Shown: positions 7,239 to 14,949, counted from the stretch's first letter. The stretch: 17,989 nt of DNA from an uncultured Clostridium sp. (GCA_900552655.1 USAE01000032.1:1-17989), one strand, 5' to 3'. Translations and numbers: made by a program. The notes: a model not told the origin generated them from the letters alone.

Positions 7239-8159
7239 TCAAATATCTAATTCTCTATTTTTTAATTCTTCTAGCACTTCATTAAAATATGTTGGTAATG
7301 GGGCTTCCACTTTCATTTTCTTTAATGTTATTGGGTGTACAAATTCTATTCTTTTTGCATGTAACATTTGCCCTTGTACATTAAATTCATTTTTTCCGTT
7401 TGAATATACCATATCTCCAACAATTGGATATCCTATATTGGATAAATGCACTCTAATTTGGTGTGTTCTACCTGTTTCTATATTAATTTCTAATAATGTA
7501 TAACCTTGGTATCTTTTTAGTACTTTAAAATGCGTTATTGCATTTTTTCCATTTTTATCTATATCCATCTTTTTTCTATCTTTTTTGCTTCTACCAATTG
7601 GCATATTTATAGTAGCTTCGTCATCCTTTACAATTCCTTTAACTAAAGCTATATATGTTTTCTTTACTTCATGATTTTTTATTTGATTAGATATATTTAA
7701 GTGTGCTTTATCACATTTCGCTACTATTAAAGCTCCAGATGTATCTTTATCCAACCTATGTACAATTCCTGGTCTTTTTTCTCCACCTATGCCAGATAAT
7801 GTCTCTTTGCACCTATACATTAAAGCATTTACCAATGTCCCTGTATAGTTCCCATTTGCAGGGTGTACAACCATACCTTTTTCTTTGTTTACTACAATTA
7901 TATATTCATCTTCATATAAAACATCTAAATCTATATTTTCTGGTAATATTTTTGTTTCTTTAACTTCTGGAATTTCTAGAGTTATTTCGTCATTTAATTT
8001 AACTTTATACGAAGCTTTTATCTTTCTACCATTTACTAATATCTTTTCTTCTTCTAAGAGTTTTTGTGTTACCATTCTTGTAATATTATCATTCAAAATA
8101 GGTATCACTTTGTCAATTCTGCAATTAACATTTTCCTCTCCTATTTTATATGTTTCCAC
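7239..8159 (-). CDS. rluD: RNA pseudouridine synthase, RluA/RluD family
   Basis: A protein of about 306 residues with an N-terminal S4 domain and the RluA-type catalytic domain. The motif GIVHRLDKDTSG contains the catalytic aspartate, and GRTHQIRVHLSNIGYPIVGD plus LHAKRIEFVHP are the conserved blocks downstream. Members modify large-subunit rRNA (RluD positions 1911/1915/1917 in E. coli); the B. subtilis relative is YlyB, which also lies next to lspA. I choose the GTG at 8159 because AAGGATGAT sits five bases before it. An in-frame ATG at 8168 has no spaced ribosome site and would add three residues. Either start overlaps the end of lspA, so the two genes are translationally coupled. Confidence 0.93.
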   Translation of the reverse strand: METYKIGEENVNCRIDKVIPILNDNITRMVTQKLLEEEKILVNGRKIKASYKVKLNDEITLEIPEVKETKILPENIDLDVLYEDEYIIVVNKEKGMVVHPANGNYTGTLVNALMYRCKETLSGIGGEKRPGIVHRLDKDTSGALIVAKCDKAHLNISNQIKNHEVKKTYIALVKGIVKDDEATINMPIGRSKKDRKKMDIDKNGKNAITHFKVLKRYQGYTLLEINIETGRTHQIRVHLSNIGYPIVGDMVYSNGKNEFNVQGQMLHAKRIEFVHPITLKKMKVEAPLPTYFNEVLEELKNRELDI

Positions 8160-8718
8160 TTTTATCATCCTTTTCTTTTTTTATCTTTCCCATTCTTACA
8201 TTGTTAGCATACATTGCAAAAAACAATGCTAGTAAAACCCAACCTACAACAATAAGAATATCTGCAATATTAAAATTAGGGAAATTAATTAACTCTGTTA
8301 TGTCTATAAAATCTACTACATATCCTTTAAATAATCTATCTATTAAATTACTAAATCCTCCCGCAAGAACCATAGATAGTGCAATCCCTGTCTTCTTATC
8401 TATTTGTTCTGCTTGCATACTTATAAATTTTATTATTATTCCTAGCACAATTATATTCGCTATAATAAATGAAAATGTACTATTTTGCCCTACTCCGAAT
8501 GCTCCACCTCTGTTTTGGACAGTATGACATTTTAATATTCCTTCAATTAAAGTTATATCCTTATTTATAAATACAAATTTTGTTACTTGATCTATTAATA
8601 CAAGTATTAGTACTATTATAAAAATTTTCTTTAATACTTTTTTCTTAATTAGTTTTTCTTGTTCTTCTCTTTCTTTAATTTTTTGTGTTAAAGTTTTAGA
8701 TTCTTGGCTTTCTTCCAT
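8146..8718 (-). CDS. lspA: Lipoprotein signal peptidase (signal peptidase II)
   Basis: A 190-residue membrane aspartic protease that cuts prolipoprotein signal peptides ahead of the lipid-modified cysteine. Four hydrophobic helices are visible (about 31-50, 81-100, 111-121, 153-172). Family motifs are VQNRGGAFG (68-75), GGFSNLIDR with catalytic Asp127, and VVDFID followed by FNIADI with catalytic Asp153. It is longer than typical (about 150-165) owing to a charged N-terminal stretch of about 30 residues that looks cytoplasmic. GGGGAA precedes the ATG inside the ten-base gap after the GT-C-like gene, and its end overlaps rluD. The lspA-rluD(ylyB) order is standard in Firmicutes. Confidence 0.96.
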   Translation of the reverse strand: MEESQESKTLTQKIKEREEQEKLIKKKVLKKIFIIVLILVLIDQVTKFVFINKDITLIEGILKCHTVQNRGGAFGVGQNSTFSFIIANIIVLGIIIKFISMQAEQIDKKTGIALSMVLAGGFSNLIDRLFKGYVVDFIDITELINFPNFNIADILIVVGWVLLALFFAMYANNVRMGKIKKEKDDKSGNI

Positions 8719-8728
8719 ATATATTCCC

Positions 8729-10381
8729 CTATTCTACATCTCTTTCGTATATTATAAATCTATCATCTGAATATAGTTCTTTATATTCATAATTTCTTGA
8801 TAAAAACATATTTAACTTAGCATTTTTAAAACAAATTACATGAGTTATATTGTATTCATCAAATTTGTTTTCATAATATGTTCCTATATTTGATATATTT
8901 AAAAAATCATCAAATACTGTACAACCAGGATTAAATTCCGGTGTGTATAAATCTGCTCTTGAATCTATAAATACTGGAATTCCCCTATAAAGCATATAGC
9001 TTCCATAGTTGTATTCATTATATATTCTCATATTACTTATATCTAAGTTCTCTAGTATATAGTCACACGCCTGTACTGGGTATGAAGATTCATCTACATA
9101 TTTATCATCTAATTTAGGTTTATACATGTTTGTACTAACAATTACAAATACGCATAATGTAATGCAAAATCCATACACTCCCGTCATTTCTTTTAGTAAT
9201 TTTTTTACATCTTGCATACATTTATATTTCTTAAAAAATGCTAATATCAACTTACAATATATTGGCATTCCTATTAGAATTAACATAGAAATCTGTCTTC
9301 TCGACATTAATGTTAATATTACTAGTCCTCCAAACATAAATAAATCTCTTAATATTATTTTTATGTCTGTTAGCATTAATAATGCAATTACTATTATTAA
9401 TAGTCCTAATATATCTTTTTGGTCTATTAATGTTAATGGTAAATGTTCATTTATATTTTTAGTAGTATTACCTTGCATTGTGTCTATTAAATATGTATAT
9501 GGTGTTTTACCTAAAGGTGTACATAAGCCTAATAGAGCTGCAATTAGCATTATTAGTATTAAATATTTTATATTTTTATTTCTTTCTATCTTTATTTTAT
9601 ATGGATGTTTTCTATTTTCTTCTCTTCTTTGTTTTATTTTTTCTCTTTGGTTGTCTATACTTATTATCTTTTCTTCTATTATTTTTATTTTTTCTGCATT
9701 TTTAAAGAATATTTTCTTTTTTATTACGTACGCTAATTTTTTTAATTTTAATATTAAGTCTAAATCTACAATTGCACAGACTAAATATTCTGCTATATAT
9801 GGTAAAAATAATACAAAGAAAAATGGCCATACTGCTACATGTAAATTAGCTATTAATAAAGATATTGAAAGCAGTCCTACTGCATAACCAATTTTTCTAT
9901 TTTTAATAAATTTTTCTATAAAGAATACTTCTAATACAAATAGAATAAATGTTACTAACTGCGCTCTTGCTGCTATATATGATTTTATTAAAAAGATTGA
10001 GGCAATTGTTAAAACAAATGGGACTATTTGGTTTTTACACATTTTTTTACTTGTTATATATAATGTAATTCCAAGTAAACATGTAAATACTAGTGTGGAA
10101 ATATATATTCCTGTCCATCCCCCCATATTATAAATAAAATACATCATAACATCATATAGCCAATGTGGATATTCATAATTTAAGTTTTCATGCCACGAAA
10201 AGTGATCCATTCCATCTATACCATTTTGTACTATTGTTTCACCAATTTTTACTGTATAGTATGTATCATTTTGCATTGTAACTGGTGATATTGCTATACA
10301 AAATAAAATTATACATATAATAGCTAATATATCAAATATTACAGATTTCTTATTTATTGTTTTTTTAGTTTTTTCTTTCAT
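8729..10381 (-). CDS. Multi-spanning membrane protein, GT-C glycosyltransferase-like
   Basis: A 550-residue protein with about ten hydrophobic helices. The N-terminal part has a first helix (14-33), then NDTYYTVKIGETIVQNGI and DHFSW before YPHWLYDVMMYF. This matches a widespread bacterial family with 'D-x-W/Y-x-h-x-x-G-x-x-I ... D-x-F-S-W', related in outline to GT-C (PMT/ArnT-like) transferases. A highly charged segment (about 220-272, rich in Lys, Glu and Arg) suggests a cytoplasmic coiled-coil loop. After the last helix the C-terminal domain has YNEYNYGSYMLYRGIPVFID and SRADLY, another hallmark of the same family. The donor and acceptor are unknown. It leads an apparent operon with lspA and rluD. 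AAGGAG lies 13 bases before the ATG, a little far. The call is family resemblance, not proven enzyme activity. Confidence 0.7.
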   Translation of the reverse strand: MKEKTKKTINKKSVIFDILAIICIILFCIAISPVTMQNDTYYTVKIGETIVQNGIDGMDHFSWHENLNYEYPHWLYDVMMYFIYNMGGWTGIYISTLVFTCLLGITLYITSKKMCKNQIVPFVLTIASIFLIKSYIAARAQLVTFILFVLEVFFIEKFIKNRKIGYAVGLLSISLLIANLHVAVWPFFFVLFLPYIAEYLVCAIVDLDLILKLKKLAYVIKKKIFFKNAEKIKIIEEKIISIDNQREKIKQRREENRKHPYKIKIERNKNIKYLILIMLIAALLGLCTPLGKTPYTYLIDTMQGNTTKNINEHLPLTLIDQKDILGLLIIVIALLMLTDIKIILRDLFMFGGLVILTLMSRRQISMLILIGMPIYCKLILAFFKKYKCMQDVKKLLKEMTGVYGFCITLCVFVIVSTNMYKPKLDDKYVDESSYPVQACDYILENLDISNMRIYNEYNYGSYMLYRGIPVFIDSRADLYTPEFNPGCTVFDDFLNISNIGTYYENKFDEYNITHVICFKNAKLNMFLSRNYEYKELYSDDRFIIYERDVE

Positions 10382-10424
10382 TTTTGTTTTTATCTCCTTA
10401 TTTTTAAGCTATTGCCATTATAAC

Positions 10425-10464
10425 AAAAAAAGACTAAAAAGAATAGTCTTTTTAGTCTTTAATT
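10425..10464. terminator. Terminator after the SSB-like gene
   Basis: AAAGACTAAAAAG (10429-10441), a six-base loop, CTTTTTAGTCTTT (10448-10460) form a perfect 13-base stem. The minus strand runs into seven T residues, so it ends the leftward SSB-like transcript before the GT-C-like gene; the + side is also T-rich. A TATAAT on the minus strand lies just beyond it and may begin the next operon. Confidence 0.8.
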
Positions 10465-10507
10465 TTAAAGTGAAACTTTATGCCTTTTCTTTAAAGCTTA
10501 CTTTTAT

Positions 10508-11170
10508 TTATATAACCTCTTTATTTTCTTCTTCTTCATTTACTATTTCTAAACTACTTATAGATACTTCATATGCTGTTCTTGTTTGTGTAGTTCCATC
10601 TTCAAATTTTTTCTCGTAATTTCTTGATTGAACTCTACCTGCTATTTTTACTTTTGTTCCAACTTCTATATTTTGGCAAAATCTTGCATTTCTTCCCCAT
10701 GCAATTGCAGGTATATAATCTGATTTATTATATGCTCTATTTACTGCTAATAAAATATCTGATATTTCTCTACCAAATGGAGTTTGGCGATATATTGGCT
10801 TTTTGCAAATGTATCCAACTAAAGTAACTTCGTTTGAAACTTTTTCTGATGGATTTTCTTCTTCTTCAGTTAAATATTTAATGTCCTTTGCAAAAACTGT
10901 TAATATTAATCTGTTCTTTTCGTTTTCATAGCTATTATATGATCTAAATTGTCCTTCTATTGATACACGATCTCCTATTTCTAACTCTTTTTCTAATATT
11001 AATCTTTCTGAAATTGTTATTGGAATAATATCTGCATTTCCACTTAAACGGGCTACTTCTAAGTCAAATATGTAAAAACTTTCTCCATAAATTTCATGAC
11101 TAAATTTTTTTTCGCTAGTAACTTTTCCAACCAATACTAAATGGTTATTTTCTAAATAATTCGTATTCAA
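10508..11170 (-). CDS. Tandem OB-fold single-stranded-DNA-binding-like protein
   Basis: A 220-residue protein with two SSB/PriB-type OB folds in tandem. Fold 1 (about 10-100) has NHLVLVGKVTSE, FYIFDLEVARLSG, DRVSIEGQFRSY and LILTVFAKDIKYL; fold 2 (about 112-210) has NEVTLVGYICKKPIYRQTPF, DILLAVNRAYNKSDYIPAIA, a WGRNA turn and GTKVKIAGRVQSR. It lacks the long Gly/Pro-rich linker and acidic DDIPF-type tip of replicative SSB; both folds instead end in Glu-rich stretches. Two OB folds per chain could mimic half an SSB tetramer. The start is TTG, with AGGAGG seven bases upstream, and a near-consensus promoter lies about 85 bases above it. It is monocistronic. A role in single-stranded DNA handling is likely; the main replicative SSB is probably encoded elsewhere. 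Confidence 0.82.
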   Translation of the reverse strand: MNTNYLENNHLVLVGKVTSEKKFSHEIYGESFYIFDLEVARLSGNADIIPITISERLILEKELEIGDRVSIEGQFRSYNSYENEKNRLILTVFAKDIKYLTEEEENPSEKVSNEVTLVGYICKKPIYRQTPFGREISDILLAVNRAYNKSDYIPAIAWGRNARFCQNIEVGTKVKIAGRVQSRNYEKKFEDGTTQTRTAYEVSISSLEIVNEEEENKEVI

Positions 11171-11253
11171 TTTTTTTCCTCCTATATTAAATTATATTTT
11201 ATCTATCGTTTCCCTTTTATGTCTTTTCCTGATTTGAATATTCCGATACACCT

Positions 11254-11282
11254 ATTATACTACATTTTTTTGGGTTTGTCTA
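11254..11282 (-). promoter_or_regulatory. Sigma-A promoter of the SSB-like gene
   Basis: Read on the minus strand: TAGACA (11277-11282), a 17-base spacer, TATAAT (11254-11259). The predicted transcript has a leader of about 75 bases before the TTG start; I see no strong structure in it. Confidence 0.7.
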
Positions 11283-11321
11283 CATAAAAAGTTATTTTTT
11301 GGATATTTATGTTTATCTATA

Positions 11322-11480
11322 TCATTTTATAACATTTTCACTTATATTATTTACTACTATATTAGATGTTGGAATTACATCCTTATATTCATATGTAGAT
11401 GCTACAAAATACAGTACTACAACGGTAAACACAGTTACTGTATATGCTATTATTTTTTCCTTATTTATTACATAAAACAT
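11322..11480 (-). CDS. Small single-span membrane protein (52 aa)
   Basis: A 52-codon reading frame with an ideal ribosome site (AGGAGG seven bases before the ATG). It starts MFYVINKEK, a short positive N-terminus, followed by one hydrophobic helix (about 9-27, IIAYTVTVFTVVVLYFVAS), and ends after a polar tail of about 25 residues. This 'short basic start plus one helix' layout looks like the membrane anchor of clostridial spore-cortex enzymes (PdaB deacetylase or CwlD amidase), but no catalytic domain follows, so it is either a free-standing small protein or the N-terminal remnant of such an enzyme. It lies between the SSB-like promoter and the divergent cysteine-rich gene. Confidence 0.55.
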   Translation of the reverse strand: MFYVINKEKIIAYTVTVFTVVVLYFVASTYEYKDVIPTSNIVVNNISENVIK

Positions 11481-11556
11481 AATTAATCCTCCTATTGTTT
11501 TTATAATTTATATGTCTAAATATATTTTTTATGCCTATTTATATTGTTATTATTCA

Positions 11557-11583
11557 ACTTTTTTAATCTATTTACATAATATA
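11557..11583 (+). promoter_or_regulatory. Possible SigK-type sporulation promoter
   Basis: AC (11557-11558), 16 bases, then CATAATATA (11575-11583) fits the B. subtilis SigK pattern AC-N16-CATAnnnTA and lies about 34 bases before the cysteine-rich gene. Such short patterns arise often by chance in AT-rich DNA. A TATACT at 11583-11588 could instead be a sigma-A -10 box, but I find no matching -35. Confidence 0.25.
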
Positions 11584-11616
11584 TACTATAAATAATTATA
11601 GAAAGGATGAATAATT

Positions 11617-12042
11617 ATGGATTATGATAAAAACATTTGCCCAATTATAAATGTAGAAGGAGTTATAGAAAATGGAAAGCAATATGATATAGAAATAAAC
11701 TTACCAGAAGACAACAGAAACGTAATTTTTGGTATAGTAAAAGATTGTTATAAAGAACCTGTTCAAAATGCTGTTGTTAAATTAATCGAAGTTGTTTATG
11801 AAAATGGTCATGAAGAGAAGCGTCCTGTTTCTCATACTTTTACCGATTGTGATGGAGAGTTTGTATTCGGACCATTATGTCACAATAAAATGTACGAAAT
11901 ACAATTATGGGTAGATAATGTAAAACATGTAAAAATATGTGCTAAATGCGAACCTCGTGATGGTGACTGCTTAAAAGGTGTAGATATGGATTGTTGTAAA
12001 GAATTACCTCCTGTTTGCTGTCCTAATAAATGTGAAAAATAA
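11617..12042 (+). CDS. Cysteine-rich CnaB / carboxypeptidase-regulatory-like protein
   Basis: A 141-residue protein without signal peptide or membrane segment. Residues about 34-110 form a carboxypeptidase-regulatory-like (CnaB-type) beta sandwich: VIFGIVKDCYKEPVQNAVVK, then TDCDGEFVFGPLCHNKMYEI. The C-terminal 30 residues are cysteine-dense (CxxC at 108-111, CC at 126-127, CC and C near the end), with 12 cysteines in all. These suggest metal binding or disulfide cross-linking. Small soluble proteins of this build occur in spore formers, and a spore-coat role is conceivable but unproven. GAAAGGA precedes the ATG. It is the only complete + strand gene between the coupling ATPase and the disrupted carboxypeptidase, and a terminator follows. 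Confidence 0.7.
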   Translation: MDYDKNICPIINVEGVIENGKQYDIEINLPEDNRNVIFGIVKDCYKEPVQNAVVKLIEVVYENGHEEKRPVSHTFTDCDGEFVFGPLCHNKMYEIQLWVDNVKHVKICAKCEPRDGDCLKGVDMDCCKELPPVCCPNKCEK

Positions 12043-12110
12043 TAAGCTTAGCTTTGCCAGATGTATAGTAATTACTTCGTAATCTCACAAGCTAAAATAA
12101 CTTTGCAAAA

Positions 12111-12147
12111 GAAAAACGGGAATGTTATAACATTCCCATTTTTCTTG
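12111..12147. terminator. Bidirectional terminator
   Basis: A perfect 20-base palindrome (12118-12137; GGGAATG...CATTCCC) is flanked by A-rich sequence on the left and T-rich on the right, giving U-tails for transcripts from either side. It ends the cysteine-rich gene rightward and the 45-residue gene leftward; the stop of the latter lies inside the palindrome. Confidence 0.85.
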
Positions 12148-12262
12148 CAAACTGCTTTCCTTTTTTTATCATTTTCTTTTTTGAATTTTCATTATCATGC
12201 ATCATATACATAACACCTGCCGAAATTAATGTTCCAACAAGCATACCTTTCATAAACTTCAT
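12125..12262 (-). CDS. Small membrane-associated protein (45 aa)
   Basis: A 45-codon frame with AGAGGG seven bases before the ATG. One hydrophobic helix (about 5-20, KGMLVGTLISAGVMYM) is followed by a basic tail that ends KKGKQFARKMGML. Small proteins of this shape (a 'KGMLVGT' helix plus a 'KKGKQ-KMG' tail) are common and unnamed in Clostridia, and they resemble shortened YtxH-like proteins. It follows the TSUP pair after 25 bases and could be the last gene of the ruvA-rarA-TSUP transcript. Its stop codon is within the terminator stem. Confidence 0.65.
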   Translation of the reverse strand: MKFMKGMLVGTLISAGVMYMMHDNENSKKKMIKKGKQFARKMGML

Positions 12263-12287
12263 ATATATCCCTCTTTTCGATTGTATT

Positions 12288-12686
12288 TTACTTAATATTA
12301 TTATTTCTTGTTTTTTTGCTAATATACAATTTTATATAGGAATATATTTCATGTATAGTAATAATCATTAGAAAAAGTCCAAAACATTTTCTTAAACTTT
12401 GTGCATTTAATTTATTAGAAATTATAGAGCCAATTACTGCACCAATTGCTCCAAAAACTCCAATTATAATTCCAGTTTTTAAATCTAGCAGTTTTTGCTT
12501 TTTATTAATATAAGTAGCTATAATTGCAGTTGGAATAAAAAAAATTAAATTTGTCGCTTGTGCAATATGTTGATCCATATTTAAAAACACAGTAAAAATT
12601 AGAATAAGTATGGTTCCTCCTCCCATACCTAATCCACTTATAATTCCAGAAATAATACCTGTTAAAAATCCTATAATATATATCAC
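12288..12686 (-). CDS. TSUP family permease, half-length subunit (second)
   Basis: A 132-residue membrane protein with about four helices. The N-terminal GIISGIISGLGMGGGTILI is the TSUP (TauE/SafE) repeat signature, and QATNLIFFIPTAI is the conserved segment of the second helix. TSUP transporters move sulfite, sulfoacetate or other small organic anions and normally hold two such repeats in one chain of about 250 residues. Here a single repeat is present. The start is GTG at 12686, in the string TAAGGTG, where the preceding gene's TAA lies one base away; translation probably depends on re-initiation. It is not a simple frameshift remnant, since each half has its own start and stop. Substrate unknown. 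Confidence 0.82.
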   Translation of the reverse strand: MIYIIGFLTGIISGIISGLGMGGGTILILIFTVFLNMDQHIAQATNLIFFIPTAIIATYINKKQKLLDLKTGIIIGVFGAIGAVIGSIISNKLNAQSLRKCFGLFLMIITIHEIYSYIKLYISKKTRNNNIK

Positions 12687-12687
12687 C

Positions 12688-13032
12688 TTAAAATACTAAT
12701 TTGATAGTAGAATATGTTAAAAATATAATAAACATTAATTTTAAAATTTTAGGAGATATTTTATTTAGTAGTTTTGCTCCTATTATTCCTCCAATTATTC
12801 CCCCTATTGCACATTTTAGTGCTAAGTTCCAATTTATATTGTCAAATTTAATATAAAATATACTACTTGCAATAACCATTGGTAATATTGTAAAAACTGA
12901 GGTTGCACGTGCCTTTTCTTCTGACATTTTTATTATATATACATATGCCGGTACTAATATTAGCCCTCCCCCAGATGCAAATAAACCACTTATTATACCT
13001 ACTATAAAACCAATTACTATTTTTACTATCAT
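12688..13032 (-). CDS. TSUP family permease, half-length subunit (first)
   Basis: A 114-residue membrane protein with about four helices and one TSUP repeat: GIISGLFASGGGLILVPAY (13-31), then KARATSVFTILPM, the counterpart of the N-terminal half of TauE/SafE permeases. It lies 28 bases after rarA and one base before the second half-gene, so the two are probably made together and assemble into a heterodimer equal to one normal permease. The ribosome site is weak (GGAAA about 11 bases upstream). A link to the DNA-repair genes in the same operon is not evident. Confidence 0.82.
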   Translation of the reverse strand: MIVKIVIGFIVGIISGLFASGGGLILVPAYVYIIKMSEEKARATSVFTILPMVIASSIFYIKFDNINWNLALKCAIGGIIGGIIGAKLLNKISPKILKLMFIIFLTYSTIKLVF

Positions 13033-13060
13033 AATAATATTTTTCCAAATTTAAAAAATA

Positions 13061-14302
13061 TTATTCTATATTTTCATCTTTTATATAATATTTAACTCCA
13101 AGCATTTTGTCTGGTAAATATTGTTGTTCTACATAATGGCCAGGAAAGTCGTGTGGATATAAATATCCTTCATGATATCCTAATGCTTCCATTCCTTCTA
13201 CTGGAGCATTCCTAATATGCATTGGTATTTCTCCAGTTTCTTTATTTTGTACATCTTCTATTGCTTTATTTATTGCTAAATAAGATGCATTTGATTTCTT
13301 AGATGTAGCTACATATACAGCTGCTTCTGACAATATTATTCTTGCTTCTGGCATTCCCACCATATGTACTGCTTGCATTGCAGATGTTGCTACCACTAAA
13401 GCATTCGGATTTGCCATTCCTACATCTTCTGCTGCTGCTATAACAATTCTTCTTGCAAGAAATACTGGATCTTCTCCACCATTTAATGCTCTTGCTAAAT
13501 AAAAAACTGTCGCATCTGCATCTGAGCCTCTCATAGATTTTATAAATGCACTTATATTGTCATAATGGCTATCACCATTTTTGTCAAATATAGCTTTTCT
13601 TGATTGTACACTTTCTTTTGCAATTTCGTTTGTTATATGAATATATCCGTCTGAAGAAATTTCTGTTGTTAAAACTGCAACTTCCAAACCATTTAAGGCT
13701 GTTCTTACATCTCCATTTGCGACATCTGCTATTTTTTCGATTGTACTATCTTCTATTTTTATGTCATAGCTTTTTAATCCATCTTCTCTTTCTAAAGACA
13801 TTTTTAGTACTTTTATTATATCTTGTTTTGTTAATGGATTTAATTTAAACACCATAGATCTAGAAATTAAAGCTTTATTAACTTCAAAATATGGGTTTTC
13901 TGTTGTAGCACCTATTAATATTACTGTACCATCTTCCACATATGGTAATAATGCATCTTGTTGTAATTTATTAAACCTATGAATTTCGTCTATAAATAAT
14001 ATACTTTTACCTTGTGGGTTTAACATCATGTTTTTAGTTTCTTCTACTACTCTTTTTATATTTGAAACACCAGATGTAACTGCATTTATTTTATAAAATT
14101 TGTATTTAGTTGTTTCACTTATTACTCTTGCAAGTGATGTTTTACCACATCCTGGTGGCCCAAATAAAATTATACTAGATAACCTATCTGCTTTTATCGT
14201 TCTATATAATATTTTGTCTTTTCCTAAAATGTGTTCTTGTCCTACATATTCGTCCAATGTTGTTGGTCGCATTCTATATGCTAAAGGTTTACTTAAGTCC
14301 AT
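13061..14302 (-). CDS. rarA: Replication-associated recombination protein A (RarA/MgsA)
   Basis: A 413-residue AAA+ ATPase that acts at stalled replication forks, the family usual length. An N-terminal segment LAYRMRPTTLDEYVGQEHIL leads into Walker A GPPGCGKT (48-55), Walker B ILFIDEIHRF (101-110) and the sensor-1 block LIGATTENPYFEVNKALISR. A helical lid and the C-terminal tetramerisation domain follow (RGSDADATVFYLARALNGGE, then ARRIVIAAAEDVGMANP). The start at 14302 is preferred over a GTG nine bases upstream because AAGGTG lies six bases before this ATG. It follows ruvA with essentially no gap, a recombination and fork-repair pairing. Confidence 0.96.
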   Translation of the reverse strand: MDLSKPLAYRMRPTTLDEYVGQEHILGKDKILYRTIKADRLSSIILFGPPGCGKTSLARVISETTKYKFYKINAVTSGVSNIKRVVEETKNMMLNPQGKSILFIDEIHRFNKLQQDALLPYVEDGTVILIGATTENPYFEVNKALISRSMVFKLNPLTKQDIIKVLKMSLEREDGLKSYDIKIEDSTIEKIADVANGDVRTALNGLEVAVLTTEISSDGYIHITNEIAKESVQSRKAIFDKNGDSHYDNISAFIKSMRGSDADATVFYLARALNGGEDPVFLARRIVIAAAEDVGMANPNALVVATSAMQAVHMVGMPEARIILSEAAVYVATSKKSNASYLAINKAIEDVQNKETGEIPMHIRNAPVEGMEALGYHEGYLYPHDFPGHYVEQQYLPDKMLGVKYYIKDENIE

Positions 14303-14312
14303 TTTTTTCACC

Positions 14313-14912
14313 TTACATTCCTAAAAAGCTTAATGCTTTTCTTATTATATCTTCTACAGTTAATGTATTAATTTCTATTTTTGCTAATACACTTTCTATT
14401 TCTTGCCTTGTATATCCTAATACTTTTAACGCTTGAACTGCCTCTTCTAATTTATTATCTTCTACAATACTTGTTTGTAGCTCTATATTATTTGTTTGTA
14501 TTGCCTCTTCTGTTTTTAGTTTATCTTTTAATTCCAATATTATTCTTTGGGCAGATTTTGGACCTATTCCTGGTATTTTTGTAAGAGTCTTTACATCGTT
14601 AGAAATTACAGCTAAAGCAAATTTTGATGGTGTAATTGATGAAAGCATAGATATTGCAGATTTCGCTCCAACTCCACTTACTCCTATTAATAATTCGAAC
14701 ATTCTTAATTCTTCGTTTGTTATAAAACCATATAAACTTAAATCATCTTCTTTTACATTCATATGTGTATATATTTTTACAGTATTTCCTGTTTCTTCTA
14801 ATCTTTGTATAGCAGATTCTGACATAAATATTTTAAAACCAATTCCATTTACATCTATAACTACATAGTTTAAGTTTTTTACTTCTAAAATTCCTTTTAT
14901 GTACGAAAACAT
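14313..14912 (-). CDS. ruvA: Holliday junction branch migration protein RuvA
   Basis: A 199-residue RuvA of standard length. It binds four-way junctions as a tetramer and loads the RuvB motor. Domain I is an OB fold (MFSYIKGILEV to about residue 62, with VDVNGIGFKIFMS-like strands). Domain II has two helix-hairpin-helix motifs, LLIGVSGVGAKSAISML and LTKIPGIGPKSAQRIILELK. Domain III (about 150-199, with VQALKVLGYTRQEIESVLAK) would contact RuvB. The start at 14912 has AAGGAG six bases upstream; an ATG 21 bases earlier would add residues before the invariant MFSYI. ruvB and ruvC, its usual partners, are not adjacent; rarA is instead. Confidence 0.97.
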   Translation of the reverse strand: MFSYIKGILEVKNLNYVVIDVNGIGFKIFMSESAIQRLEETGNTVKIYTHMNVKEDDLSLYGFITNEELRMFELLIGVSGVGAKSAISMLSSITPSKFALAVISNDVKTLTKIPGIGPKSAQRIILELKDKLKTEEAIQTNNIELQTSIVEDNKLEEAVQALKVLGYTRQEIESVLAKIEINTLTVEDIIRKALSFLGM

Positions 14913-14949
14913 TTTTTTCTCCTTCGCAAACAAATTTTCTTATTTTGCA

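Noticed and set aside
7703..8527. Several + strand frames opposite rluD and lspA
   Set aside because: They are antisense to genes with clear catalytic motifs and have no start signals of their own.
9126..9887. Long + strand open frame opposite the GT-C-like gene
   Set aside because: It lies fully inside a well-supported membrane gene on the other strand, has no ribosome site, and shows the low-complexity hydrophobic composition of an antisense frame.
12048..12095. TTAGCTT...AAGCTAA inverted repeat after the cysteine-rich gene as a riboswitch or extra terminator
   Set aside because: The seven-base arms are 34 bases apart and no T-run follows; the strong palindrome at 12118-12137 is enough to explain termination.
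12863..13048. Overlapping 61-residue minus frame at the first TSUP gene
   Set aside because: It covers the start of the TSUP gene in another frame, lacks a ribosome site and has no recognisable domain.
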